DNA of 64,000 nucleotides from Plantago major (lineage: Eukaryota; Streptophyta; Magnoliopsida; Lamiales; Plantaginaceae). A model generated the notes under the pieces. It ran no database searches. It was not told where the DNA came from and saw nothing but the letters and a program-made list of their open reading frames with translations. The stretch spans positions 744,001 to 808,000 of the forward strand of contig CM048839.1 of assembly GCA_026545765.1 (NCBI GenBank), in the 5' to 3' direction. Shown here piece after piece: positions 25,801-36,325 of this stretch (position 1 is its first letter; every line of letters starts with the position of its first letter). Made by a program: the position numbers and the translations under genes.

Positions 25801-26002
25801 AAGCACCTGGACCGAAAGGACTGATCAACAAGCATTGGAAAGACAAAAGGTTACATTTGTTCCCGTCTGCTTGTGCTTGTTGCTAATAGGTCTCCCTGAG
25901 TGTGCTAGTAGTATGTCTTATTTCTCTTGTGTTTGGTCTTTGTTACAGAACCCGTCCCATAAGAAGTCAAGGTTTTCAAGGAAGAGTGTGTTGCACAAAT
26001 GA
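22821..26002 (+). CDS. RBM42: RRM RNA-binding protein of the RBM42 type
   Basis: Six exons: 22821-23021, 23232-23409, 24407-24504, 25489-25585, 25764-25849 and 25949-26002. All junctions are GT-AG and keep phase, giving 237 residues. The N-terminus (1-67) is low-complexity, rich in P, S, A and Y. A linker (68-125) has KRAIPRKAAGQAWEDPTLAE, the conserved lead-in to the RRM of RBM42 proteins. One RRM follows (about 127-205) with RNP2 RLFCGDLG and RNP1 KGYGFVSF, and the tail is basic (KKSRFSRKSVLHK). Animal RBM42 binds hnRNP K and influences splicing and mRNA stability under stress; the plant protein's targets are not evident from sequence. Intron 2 contains a small inverted-repeat MITE. Confidence 0.93.
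23928..24140. mobile_element. Short TIR MITE in intron 2 of the RBM42-type gene
   Basis: The left end reads AAGTCTCCTGGGAGACCGTC and the inverted right end reads AAGTCTAGTAGGAGACCGTC, followed in both by TATA. The two arms also pair further in (GAACATTGGTGTTTTT against AAAAACATCAATGTTTTTCT). The 213-bp length and palindromic form fit a MITE. I could not fix the target duplication, so the superfamily is open. Confidence 0.65.
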
Positions 26003-26555
26003 AAGCAAGGACCATAAGAACGGAAAAGATCTGACAAGTAAATGCTCGTGTTAGCCAAAACATGGAATTCAATCGTCTTATAACATATGTACCGATTCTA
26101 CTTGTACGAGATTGAATGATTCATTTGATTTCCGATCAGACTTCTACATGTACCAAATTAACGATTGAGGTCTAAATTGTGTTTCTTTTCACTTGACTTC
26201 AATTAAGAGCACTAGTTGTAGGTCTCTACTCTCTCATAATGATTTGTATTCTCACTTTTAGGATTAAAAAAGAAGAGTTTTAGGCTAAAATGTCAAAATA
26301 GGAGAGATTCACTAAATAATTTTAGGTCCCTAATACATTGCTCAAATTTGAGTCCTACTCAAATTGTTTTGAAGGTGAACTTCTTGGAGTCCACTAGTAT
26401 ATTTTGTCCTTTTGTGCTACAAATACTTTACAAAGGGTTTTGTATAGAAAATAATGACTACAATTAGTACACTACACTTAAGATACTATCTGAATAAAAA
26501 TTATAATCACCCTACAAACAAGTGCTCTAATGGGCTTATAACTTGGAAAGGGTAA
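26003..26555. other. 3' flank of the RBM42-type gene
   Basis: The 3' UTR is followed by AT-rich unique sequence with no gene. It ends at the target site of a Harbinger-like element. Confidence 0.5.
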
Positions 26556-28454
26556 GGCTCCGTTTGGTTTGCGAAAACCCAGTCTTAGAGACGATCCAGG
26601 CCTAAAACAGCCGGTTTGTTTTGATTTTTGAAGTGGGCTTTCGGAGGGGTTGCTACCCGGATTTGGGCCTTGGTCAGGCACGTGATCGGCCGAAATTGTC
26701 TAGGTGGACTCGAAAACCAGATTTGGGAAATCCCTTGTTTCTGGTGGGCTTCATCTCTAAGCCCAATCTACCTCAACAATCCACTAATTATGAGCCCATG
26801 TGCATATGTCTGAATTGTAAACAGCTGGGCCCAAGTGAATGACATATTATTGCAAGGATGAAAAATGTAATTTCTTTAATATTTTCGGAAGTCTAATACT
26901 CATTAATAACTTTGTAATGAGCCTTTGTTTACATTAATTTTACGAAGTAATCTTGGAAATTACGTGTCAAAAAGTGTACGACGAAGTTAATTTTGTCAAA
27001 TATACTCTTTTTATTTTCATAAAATAATTTTATTACATTTTTTTATCATGTAAATTTCAAGTCATTTACGATTAAAATTCGGAGAACAAAGTTTCAATTT
27101 AGGTAGTTATTAATGAACCGGAGGTAGTAATATTTAACTACCAAAACTTTGTTACAAAATGTTGGCCTTAAATTTAACTTACTGTCGAAATTTTGGATGA
27201 ATTTACACATTATTAAGAATTTGCTCTCCATGTGTTCAGTCCGTCCGATTCCATGTTTAATTTGGCTCATTATTTTTTTGACAACAATGAGTTGTTAAAT
27301 TCATTCTTCACAAACCATGTAATATAAAATTTGGATTACCATATTTATAATCAAACTTCATGAGTTGTTAAAGTTGGGGACGGTTGAGATGAAAATTTAG
27401 ATTGTGTAAAATGTATTGTAAAATAATTTAAATTTACGGTTTACGATTATATCGTAGTAAAAGATTTTAAGCTAGCTTGTTCTTATTGGGACGGATGAAT
27501 TAGGGAAGACATTTTCATGAAGTAACACAAATATTGCAAAGTATGGTAACATGGAAATATATATGTTCAAACGTATCATAGACCGGCATATTTAGTGTTT
27601 ATTAATCCGTAATTCGGATTCCCATCCAAATCATTCTTTAGCGATACTAACATATTTCGATTATGTCATTGATTATAATGTAACTTTAAATTAATCGAAT
27701 TTTCATAAGTAAACATATAATCAACATTGCTAAATAATAAACTTGCACAAATATGTTGTTTTTATTTCGTCATTTTCCCTTGTTTAGTACCATGTAATCG
27801 TAAACTATTGTTCCGTACGTAAGGCCAACCTATGTTCCATATGTAATATTTTTAGTTCGATTGTTTCTTTGAATTCCTCGTGTTCGCCAAACATCAGTAC
27901 GTTTAACATTTTATTCGATACGTTCCTTCCATAGTTTATATAATTCCACAATTCCTTATTACATTCACTCAATACATAGTTTACGTCTACTTCATTACAA
28001 TTTAAAAACTTTAGTTTAATTGATGTGAAATGTTCAAATAACGACGTAAATATTCCTTTTAATTAAATTTTGTTTTATTTTGATTTTTAATATTCATCTT
28101 CAATTAATGGGGACGAGTAAAACGAAACTGTTGTCGGTATCATTTCCAATGTGAAATCGATGAACAGTAGCACGATTATTAAATGGATACAAATTGGTGT
28201 AATAAAGGACATTTTTGTCATTGTAATTTAATTTCAATCTTCTAAACTCTATTTTACTCCAAATCCACAAACCAAAAATGGAAGCTTGAATTGGGCTTCA
28301 AACTAAATACAAACCCAAAGCCCACCATTATCATTGAAACAGATTGGAGCCTAAACCCCCACAAGTCCCATTTTTAAGCCCAATTATAAAATCGGGTTTT
28401 GACTTTTTAAGCCCCAAATGAAGCCCAAACCCCAGCGAATCAAACGGAGCCTAA
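26553..28454. mobile_element. PIF/Harbinger-like non-autonomous element
   Basis: The element spans 26556-28451 (1,896 bp). It starts GGCTCCGTTTGGTTTGCG and ends CGAATCAAACGGAGCC, a terminal inverted repeat of about 17 bp, and is flanked by TAA on both sides (26553-26555 and 28452-28454). TAA/TTA target duplications with a GGSYCYGTTTGG-type terminus suit PIF/Harbinger. Both arms are rich in GGGCTT/AAGCCC words. No transposase or Myb-like ORF is seen; the centre is AT-rich. Confidence 0.75.
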
Positions 28455-29024
28455 AGTACGAGCCAATTTTGCCAGGGAATCAATGCTAAGTTTCAAAAGA
28501 CAATATAACTTATTATTTTAATGGGCGAATTACATATGACCTCGCCAGATTTCAGAATTACAGATAGATTAACAGAAGAATAATACGCGAGTCAGTTAGA
28601 TAAAAATCAATTACATATAGTTCACGAATTTGACTTTGGCGATTTAAAAGTTGGAAAACCCATTTCTACCCCCTTTCAATTATCACTTTTCCGAATCCAA
28701 ACAAATTTTAAGTTATCGATGTCACGTGCCATGCACGTGTGGACTTATATGTAATTAAAACTGAACTTGTATATACTTAAATATAATTGATTTCTGACCG
28801 TTATTTTTTTTAAAAGTAGTCGTTGGGTAGTTAAATGGAGGCAATTTATACACCAAAACTTGCCATTTTGTCTCCTTATTTCAGATTTTTTCACTACAAA
28901 ATTATCTAGTTCAATTATGGCTTCTAGCTCGAATGTTTCAAGTGATTATCCGGCAATTGGTGCCATTCACTATAAGTATATACGTGTTAATATATATTAC
29001 GTTGGCCGAGTATCGAGCACTATG
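28455..29024. other. Intergenic, AT-rich
   Basis: No ORF, RNA gene or clear repeat seen before the 352-bp tandem array begins. Confidence 0.5.
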
Positions 29025-30075
29025 TAGTACATTTTATATATAAGTATTGTTTCTAAAAATCATTTTGTACAATAGCTTTTTCATGTATTTTGTTAAACAA
29101 ATGTACATATTAGCATTTGAAAATCTTATTAGTATAGCATGTACTTAATTAAATAACAATAATAAAATTAATATTCTTTTAGAAAATAATTATTGATTTA
29201 AGGGACCTTAATTTAACTTAGATGCTCGTGAGCAAGCTTGAACATACATACACACGCTGAACGAAACACAAAAATGGTTCAGGATGTATTCCTTAAAAAA
29301 GTTTATAAAAGAGAAGTACCAAATAATTCAAATAATTATCATTGGAAATAAAAATTATTCCAGCATTTAATATATATAGTACATTTTATATGCAAGTGTT
29401 GTTTCTAAAAATCATTTTGTACAATAACTTTTTCATGTATTTTGTTAAACAAATGTACCTATTAGCATTTGAAAATCATGTTAGTATAGCATGTACTTAA
29501 TTAAATAACAATAATAAAATAAATATTCTTTTAGAAAATAATTATTAATTTAAGGGTTCTTAATTTAATTTGGATGCTCGTGAGCAAGCTTAAACATACA
29601 TACACACGCTGAACGAAACACAAAAATGGTTCAGGATGTATTCCTTAAAAAAGTTTATAAAAGAGAAGTACCAAATAATTCAAATAATTATCATTGGAAA
29701 TAAAAATTATTCCAGTATATAATATATATAGTACGTTTTATATGTAAGTATTGTTTCTAAAAATTATTTTGTACAATAGCTTTTTCATGTATTTTGTTAA
29801 ACAAATGTACCTATTAGCATTTAAAAATCATATTAGTATAGCATGTACTTAATTAAATAACAATAATAAAATAAATATTCTTTTAGAAAATAATTATTAA
29901 TTTAAGGGTCCTTAATTTAATTCGGATGCTCATGAGCAAGCTTAAACATACATACACACGCTGAACGAAACACAAAAATGGTTCAAGATGTATTCCTTAA
30001 AAAAGTTTATAAAAGAGAAGTACCAAACTACAATTCAAATAATTATTATTGAAAATAAAAATTATTCCAGCATTA
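29025..30075. repeat. Tandem array, three copies of a 352-bp unit
   Basis: Copies begin with TAGTAC at 29025, 29377 and 29729, an exact 352-bp period. Each carries TTGTTTCTAAAAATCATTTT, GAGCAAGCTT, ACATACATACACACGCTGAA and CACAAAAATGGTTCA. Copies are highly similar, so the array is young or homogenised. No ORF is seen. Confidence 0.93.
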
Positions 30076-30085
30076 CAAAGTAATA

Positions 30086-30246
30086 AATAAATTTTATATA
30101 TATAGATATATACACATATACAAATATATATGTATACGTATTATATATATATGTATACATATAGATATATATATATGTGTGTGTGTGCGCGCGCGCGCGT
30201 GCGTGTGGGGCAAATTAGAAATATATATATGTATATATGTGTGTGT
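30086..30246. repeat. Compound TA / GT / GC microsatellite
   Basis: Alternating purine-pyrimidine sequence: TATATA and TATGTATA blocks, then GTGTGTGTGTGCGCGCGCGC, then TATATGTATATATGTGTGTG. The CG/TG alternation is the type that can adopt left-handed DNA. Confidence 0.9.
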
Positions 30247-33102
30247 CAAATTAGAAAATGTTAGAAAATAACTAAGGCATGTTTGGTTTGTTTATAATCT
30301 TAAGTTGGTCAACCAAAAAATAACTTTTTACACCTATATGTAATTGTTCCACTAATGGAGATTCAGATGAGCGATGAGCCACTAAGAGAGTAACTCTATG
30401 TAATTTTTCCTATTTTAATTGATGCATGAGTTAAACTTGAAACCATGTAGTACATAGAACGCGAAGAAAAAGTAAAAACTCAACTTTCGATTTTCTTTCC
30501 AAATAGAATGAATATTTGGTTGGTAAACGTTGAAACTGCATGCATGGTGACAGCAAGATAACCTATAGTTCATGCTATGTGTAATCTATTCCTTCTCCAA
30601 CTCTTTTTTTCTTTTTCTAAAGTTATTTTTCTCCAACTTATTCAAATATCATAACCTAAAGAATCATAATATATTTAGAGATAAATAAAACCCCCCAATA
30701 TAGTTGAATGGTACTCTATCGGTGTGTCTCATGATATAGAGTACTGTATTTACCTTCATTTTATAATGATATGATATATAGATTTTGACTATATATTAAC
30801 TCAATTTTTCTCTAGAAAGATCATTGTGGGTTGATTTGGAGAGGAAAAAACTATATTTGGATTTATTCTATTTGCCCATTCTACTTAAAAAAAATACTAT
30901 CATATGTAAACTTCAATTCAATAGTTTATCAGCTAGTTGATATCACAATCAATCTATATCTCCAGTAGATCATTAGAAATACTTTAGACTTTTAGCTCGA
31001 GCTTATAATTTAGATGAGTTTATTTAACCGTGTTCAACATATACACCTACCAGGTAGTCCTTTTTTAAACTTTAAAATTGATCGTACACCCAAATAACTG
31101 TATATTTTTATTATAGCTAGAAACCACCTAAATTAATCATGACCCAAATAGAAAGGAAAATTTACGTAAATACTCATGTATGATGGAAAAATTACATATA
31201 AATCTACGTCAAATTATTGTATAACATATGAACCTGCCGTTTAAAATTTTCGTTAAAATCGGTTTCGGACGTTAATTTGTCAAAGTCAACCATTTATTAA
31301 TGTGATAGTTAGCCTTGTCATAAAAAGTAAAAAAAATAAAATTGGAGGGGTTCAAAAAGTAGTAATTAACCCAATTTGTAACTTTTGGGAGGGGTTCAAA
31401 AGTGATGATTACGAAACCAATTTCTGTGTTTTTTATTACTTGTTACATACATTTGTTGAAGGTTTTGATAGGGATGAAGAGAGTGATTAGAGTTGCACTT
31501 ATAAGGCCAAGGACATAACGATGGAATGACCACGGTTCTGGCTCCTCCATGTAGTATTATCCATCCGTCACATGTTCAGTTTGCACTAATTCGCAATCAA
31601 TAAAATTGATCTTTAACAATGAATAATTCTCAAACGATAATAGTAAAATCTATTAAGGTCTAAACTTTCATAATATAGTTCAGTTGAAGATTTTACAATT
31701 ACCCTTCAAGAATTGTTTTTTTTATAAAAGTTTAATTTTAATTACCGCGAATTAGTACCAACTCAACAGCTGACATATGGGACGGAGGGAGTATGTTGTG
31801 TGCCTCCTGTTGTAGTCATTGCAATGGTTTTGGCATGATACGTATAGTATTTGTAGTATATCTATGGGATACATTTAGTCTATGTACTCTCGGTTGTTGT
31901 CATTTATGGTTTAATTTCAAGGTGCTTTTTGCGTATGTTTGTTTGTCTGGCAGGGATTTATAAGCTAATCGCAGGGATAAGATAGCCGAATCGAGGGGTA
32001 TGTGTGCTATTTCAAATTTAATTTTTTTGAATAAATTAATATTTTTCCAGCTATTTTACGAATTTTCAAAAGAAATGGTTTGATCAACTAACATTGACTG
32101 GGGAAATTTAACGGCAAGAATGGTATATAGTGTGTTATCTATAATTTCCCCATTAGGGTGTATAGATAAATTCTCCCCATAAAAATCATTAGATTATCAA
32201 ATCACAATTTCAAATCGTTTCTTACTCTACTAATTAATATTCCCTCGTTTATGTAAAATTGAAACATTTTTAATTTGCACAATTTTTAATAAAAATGTGT
32301 GGTCCTCAAAAGTATATGGTTAAGAATGAGTTTAAGTTATTAATTGAGTAGAAAAATACACGTGGAGGAAAAAAAATATGTGGTTGATAATGAATTGTAT
32401 TATAAAAGTAATTTCTATAAAAATAAATGTAACAATTTTAATGAAACGCTAAAAACGGAAAATTATTTGTTTCAATTTTACATAAACCGAGGGAAGGGAG
32501 TAGTGCAAATTACATCATCATCTACAAACCATGCAGCTAGTAAGGTTCTGTTATTTTCAACTGAAATTTACTGAATTGAACTTAACTGAACTGAATTATA
32601 GTATAAAATATAACTAAACAGAACTGAATGAAACTGAACTGAACTGAATGAGTTTTCAGTTGAAGATAAACTAGTCTATTATCAACATTCACCAATGCAA
32701 ATTTAGAAGGAAATTTGGAGTATAACCTGACCATGTCACAAAGTTAACCCAACATATATATTTTTGAATTCCATCCGTATATAAGCAGAGCAGATACATT
32801 CCATTCTGAGCTCAAGTCACACAACACGCATTGCCATTGCCTATCTCTCTCTCTCTCCTCTGCACAGAGGCTAATTAATTGATGGAATCAAATATGTACT
32901 ATGCTACTGTGCAAGTGACACATGTTCTCTTCACACAACATAACCGATACCAAGACATGAAACAACAGAGTTTCATTTCTGCTCTGCTCCGCTCCATCGC
33001 CTCATACATCAACCCGTACCAACAATTTTAATACGGGAGCTACCTACTACTTGTCAAATTAAAATGATAGCTCCCATTTTCGAACTGCATTTTTAATTTC
33101 TC
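30247..33102. other. Intergenic region upstream of SWEET1
   Basis: No supported gene. It contains a pentanucleotide ACTGA-type repeat (about 32558-32650), a TATATAAGC motif near 32776 and a CT microsatellite near 32844-32860. ORFs here (for example 31302-31490 and 32344-32574) show no family features. Confidence 0.5.
32558..32650. repeat. Degenerate (ACTGA)n repeat
   Basis: Repeated CTGAA/ACTGA words (TTAACTGAACTGAATT, AAACTGAACTGAACTGAATG) with interruptions. It is a simple-sequence tract about 530 bp upstream of the SWEET1 start. Confidence 0.85.
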
Positions 33103-33110
33103 TATATAAA
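33103..33110 (+). promoter_or_regulatory. Probable TATA box of SWEET1
   Basis: TATATAAA lies 77 bp before the start codon, with a plausible leader (CTCACACGCTCTACTC) between. Confidence 0.65.
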
Positions 33111-33186
33111 CTCACACGCTCTACTCTACGAACTTCACAACTTGGGGAATTAAAAGCTAAGCAGTTGAGTTTGTGTGACAATTAAT

Positions 33187-35485
33187 ATGGACCAAATTCT
33201 GCATTTGGTGTTTGGCATTCTCGGTCAGTTTCGTTTTCGCAAGCTACTGTGATAATTGGTGTAATTATCGATTGGATTTTGATGGAGTTTTTTTGCAGGA
33301 AATGCACTTGCTCTGTTCCTCTTCTTATCGCCTGTGTGAGTTGCTTCGTTTTCGTACGGTTTTCCATTCGAATCTCTCTCGATCTGTCAACAATCGGTTT
33401 TGTTTTCATAATGAGATATGATTGGAAGCTCAGTTGTTCGCTATTGAACTTTTTGTTGTTGTTGTTGTAATCGCTCTGTTTTTCCTCTTCTCTGATTTAC
33501 TGTACATGACAGGCCTACCTTCAAAACGATTGTGAAGAGACGTTCGACTGAGCAGTTTTCTGGAATTCCTTGTGTTATGACCTTGCTCAACTGCTTGCTT
33601 TCTCTCTGGTCGGTTTTTTTTTTGTAACTGCATTTGTTCCTGATTTATCTGTTTTGATCTGTAAAACAATGCTATTATTGTGCTTTGAGCTGCGATTGTT
33701 CTGTGTTTATCTGTTAACAATGATAGTAATCATGTTTTGATCTGCGATTACTCTGTGTTTGATGTATCTGTTTTTGTTTATAGAACAATGATAGCATTAT
33801 GTTTGAGCTGCGTTTGTTCTGTGTTATGATGATAGACTACTTCACGAAGCGTTCTCGAACCTATGTGCTCATGAATCGTTTGTTATCTTGACGTATCTGT
33901 TTTTGTTTGTAAAACAATGATGGAATTATGTTTGAGCTGAGTTTGTTCTGTGTTTATCTGTTAACAATGATAGTATCATGTTTTGAGCTGCAATTACTCT
34001 GTGTTTACCTTCATGTATCTGTTTTTGTTTGTAGAACAATGATAGCATTATGTTTAAGCTACGTTTGTTCTCTGTATGTTGATAGACTACTTCACGAAGC
34101 GTTCTAGAACCTATGTGCTCACGGAACATTTGTTATCTGATGTATCTGGTTTTGTTTGTAAAACAGTGATGGCATTATGTTTGAGCTGTGTTTGTTCTCT
34201 GTTATGATGATAGACTACTTCACGTAGCGTTCTCGAACCTATTTGCTCTTCTTAAAACATGTCATTGGTTATGGCAACAGTCTGAATTAAGTACATTCTA
34301 AGTGCATTCCAAGTGCCTTGTTAAGCATGAAACGCGAAGAAATTTCATGTGGTGTGTCATTTAATTAGTGAGAATGAAATAGCATCTCTGCTGATTGATG
34401 AATGTAATCTTGTCTCTTGTGTGATGAATTCAACAGGTATGGTCTGCCTTTCGTGTCGCCTAACAACCTGTTAGTCTCGACTATAAATGGAACTGGAGCT
34501 GTGATTGAGTCTGTTTATGTGGTAATCTTCCTCATATATGCATCAAAGGAGGAGAAGGGCAAGATTGTGGGACTACTTGCTCTGGTCCTCACTTTCTTCA
34601 CTGTAGTTGCATTCGTTTCCGTCTTTGCTCTCCATGGCAATGACAGGAAGGTTTTCTGCGGCATTGCAGCAGGTGTCTTCTCCATCATTATGTATGGTTC
34701 ACCTTTGACAGTCATCGTAAGTCTCTCACCTTGGGAAAATACGTGATAGTAACTTCTGTTTCTTGCTGTTAATCTCTTTAAAATGTAGATATAGAACTGA
34801 ATCTATCTGGTTATTGAGTTCTTAGTAAATAGTAGTACTTCAAAATTCTTAACTAGTTTATTCTGATTTCAAGGCAAAAGAATCTGTGCTTTTCAATCGT
34901 GTAGTTAAAATTATAGAACAAGAAGTTGGAAAAGATATTGAATAAGTAGTCAAGTAGCACAACTGAAAGCTTCATCATGTGATTGTTCTGTATTTGTAAA
35001 TCCTTTCTCATGAGTTCTGATGCAAAAAAATGCAGAAAATGGTCTACACGACTAAAAGCGTGGAATTCATGCCTTTCTGTCTGTCATTTTTCGGATTCTT
35101 GTGTGGCACTTGCTGGTTTATCTTTGGACTTCTTGGAAAGGACCTCTTTCTTGCTGTAAGTACATTCTATGCCTACCTGATTAAAATGTTTGTATATCTA
35201 CCAGTATTTGTTAAGATTGATGGTGATCACCGAGTATAAATGTCCTGAAATAAGATATGAAGAAAGGAACGTATTATACTTCACCAAACTAAACGTATGT
35301 TCTTGTTTCCTTTCTTTTTACAGATTCCCAATGGATTTGGCTCTGGTTTGGGTGCAATTCAGCTGTTAGTATATGCAATCTTCCGCTTTTGCATAGTCCA
35401 ACCACAAGACCCCGGTACTGGAACACCGGCGGAGAAGATCATTAATCTGCAACCATGTTCTCACTCACGAGTTGAACTAGTCTAG
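33187..35485 (+). CDS. SWEET1: Bidirectional sugar transporter, SWEET1 type
   Basis: Six exons: 33187-33223, 33299-33335, 33513-33608, 34437-34716, 35036-35155 and 35324-35485. All introns are GT-AG with phase kept, giving 243 residues. It is a seven-helix plasma-membrane or endomembrane uniporter built from two MtN3/saliva repeats (about residues 8-95 and 130-215) with a linking helix. Signature pieces are FLFLSP, STEQFSGIPCVMTLLNCLLS, YGLPFVSPNNLLVSTINGTG, FSIIMYGSPL, KSVEFMPF, FGFLCGTCWF and IPNGFGSGLG; the four prolines conserved in the transport path (FLFLSP, FSGIP, YGSP, EFMP) are present. The sequence is closest to clade I (SWEET1), whose members move glucose. The C-terminus is short (HSRVELV). 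Intron 3 is filled with a tandem repeat, and a stray copy of exon 5 lies downstream. It is tail-to-tail with the GrpE gene. Confidence 0.95.
33640..34250. repeat. Tandem repeat inside SWEET1 intron 3
   Basis: Blocks such as TATCTGTTTTTGTTTGTAAA, ACAATGATAGCATTATGTTT, GAGCTGCGTTTGTTCTGTG and GATAGACTACTTCACGAAGC recur through the intron, the last near 33831, 34081 and 34209. The order of short blocks (A-B-A-C) repeats with a higher-order period of about 250 bp and then a shorter one, so this is a compound array. It lies within 33609-34436, between coding exons 3 and 4. Confidence 0.88.
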
Positions 35486-36325
35486 CCCCAAAAGTGCTAT
35501 GCCTTATAAACTCATGTTTGATTCTAAACATCACTCTCTGCCTTACTTAGGTTAATGATTTGTTCAATTCCGACGGTTGTCGATGAAGCCTTATGTGCTC
35601 TTCTAGTATATACCTTGAATGTTCCTGGTTATGTTCTTTTTTTCGGATTCTTGTATGGCACTTGCTGGTTTATCTCTGGACTTCTTGGAAGTGGCCAGTA
35701 TATTACCATTTATCGTTGCCAATCATTTTACACTGCAATTTATGTTAGTATTATACACCATAGATTTATACCTAATCTACAGCCATTAGCCAACTCAAGG
35801 TAAAAGACACCAGACTAGAAAAATACGTGGATCAATGACTCGTCTGCACACTCCCTTTCTAGAAAAAGGTTCAGTACCAAAATGTAAGAACCAAGATTTA
35901 GGTAAAAGATAATATTCATTTTCATGGGGGGGTAATGAGAATATCAGCTCACCAACAGATACTGGTACTCATCAAAGCTATGAAAGCAGAAAGGTTAAGA
36001 CACGAACGCAGGCCTAAACAAATCAAAATCGGTCATACAATTTTGTTGTGTTGCTTCCTCTCACCCTTCGGGCCTTTTGGTCTTGAAAGTGTACAAACAT
36101 GTTTCTACATTGTGAGTGTGACAGACACAAGATAATACATCCATCCTCCAGAGCAGGTAAATCACCTTGCTTCTGATTTCTGACCCACATTTCACCGCTC
36201 AAGCAAGTGAAATGGACCTAGTCTTTTTTTTTCATTTTCTCAAGATCCTCACAGACGACAAAAGACAAAATAAAGAGGTATATCAATGAAGAAATGGATT
36301 CTATCAATAATGAAGCACATTCCTA
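35486..36325. other. Convergent 3' ends of SWEET1 and GrpE
   Basis: The region holds the SWEET1 3' flank, a duplicated SWEET exon fragment (35637-35693) and the GrpE 3' flank. No other gene is seen. Confidence 0.55.
35637..35693 (+). pseudogene. Duplicated fragment of SWEET1 exon 5
   Basis: The stretch TTTTTTCGGATTCTTGTATG and the following GGCACTTGCTGGTTTATCTC TGGACTTCTTGGAA match SWEET1 exon 5 (35087-35142) with only a few differences. Translated it reads FFGFLYGTCWFISGLLG against FFGFLCGTCWFIFGLLG in the gene. The match is limited to the inner part of the exon; the flanks are unrelated and there is no obvious splice site, so it looks like a partial tandem duplication whose remainder has diverged or been lost. 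Confidence 0.8.

Noticed and set aside
26621-26842. 73-residue ORF at the left end of a Harbinger-like element
   Set aside because: It overlaps terminal-arm sequence of the element and has no transposase features.
31302-31490. 62-residue ORF in the SWEET upstream region
   Set aside because: It has no domain, no promoter or splice support, and lies in AT-rich unique sequence.
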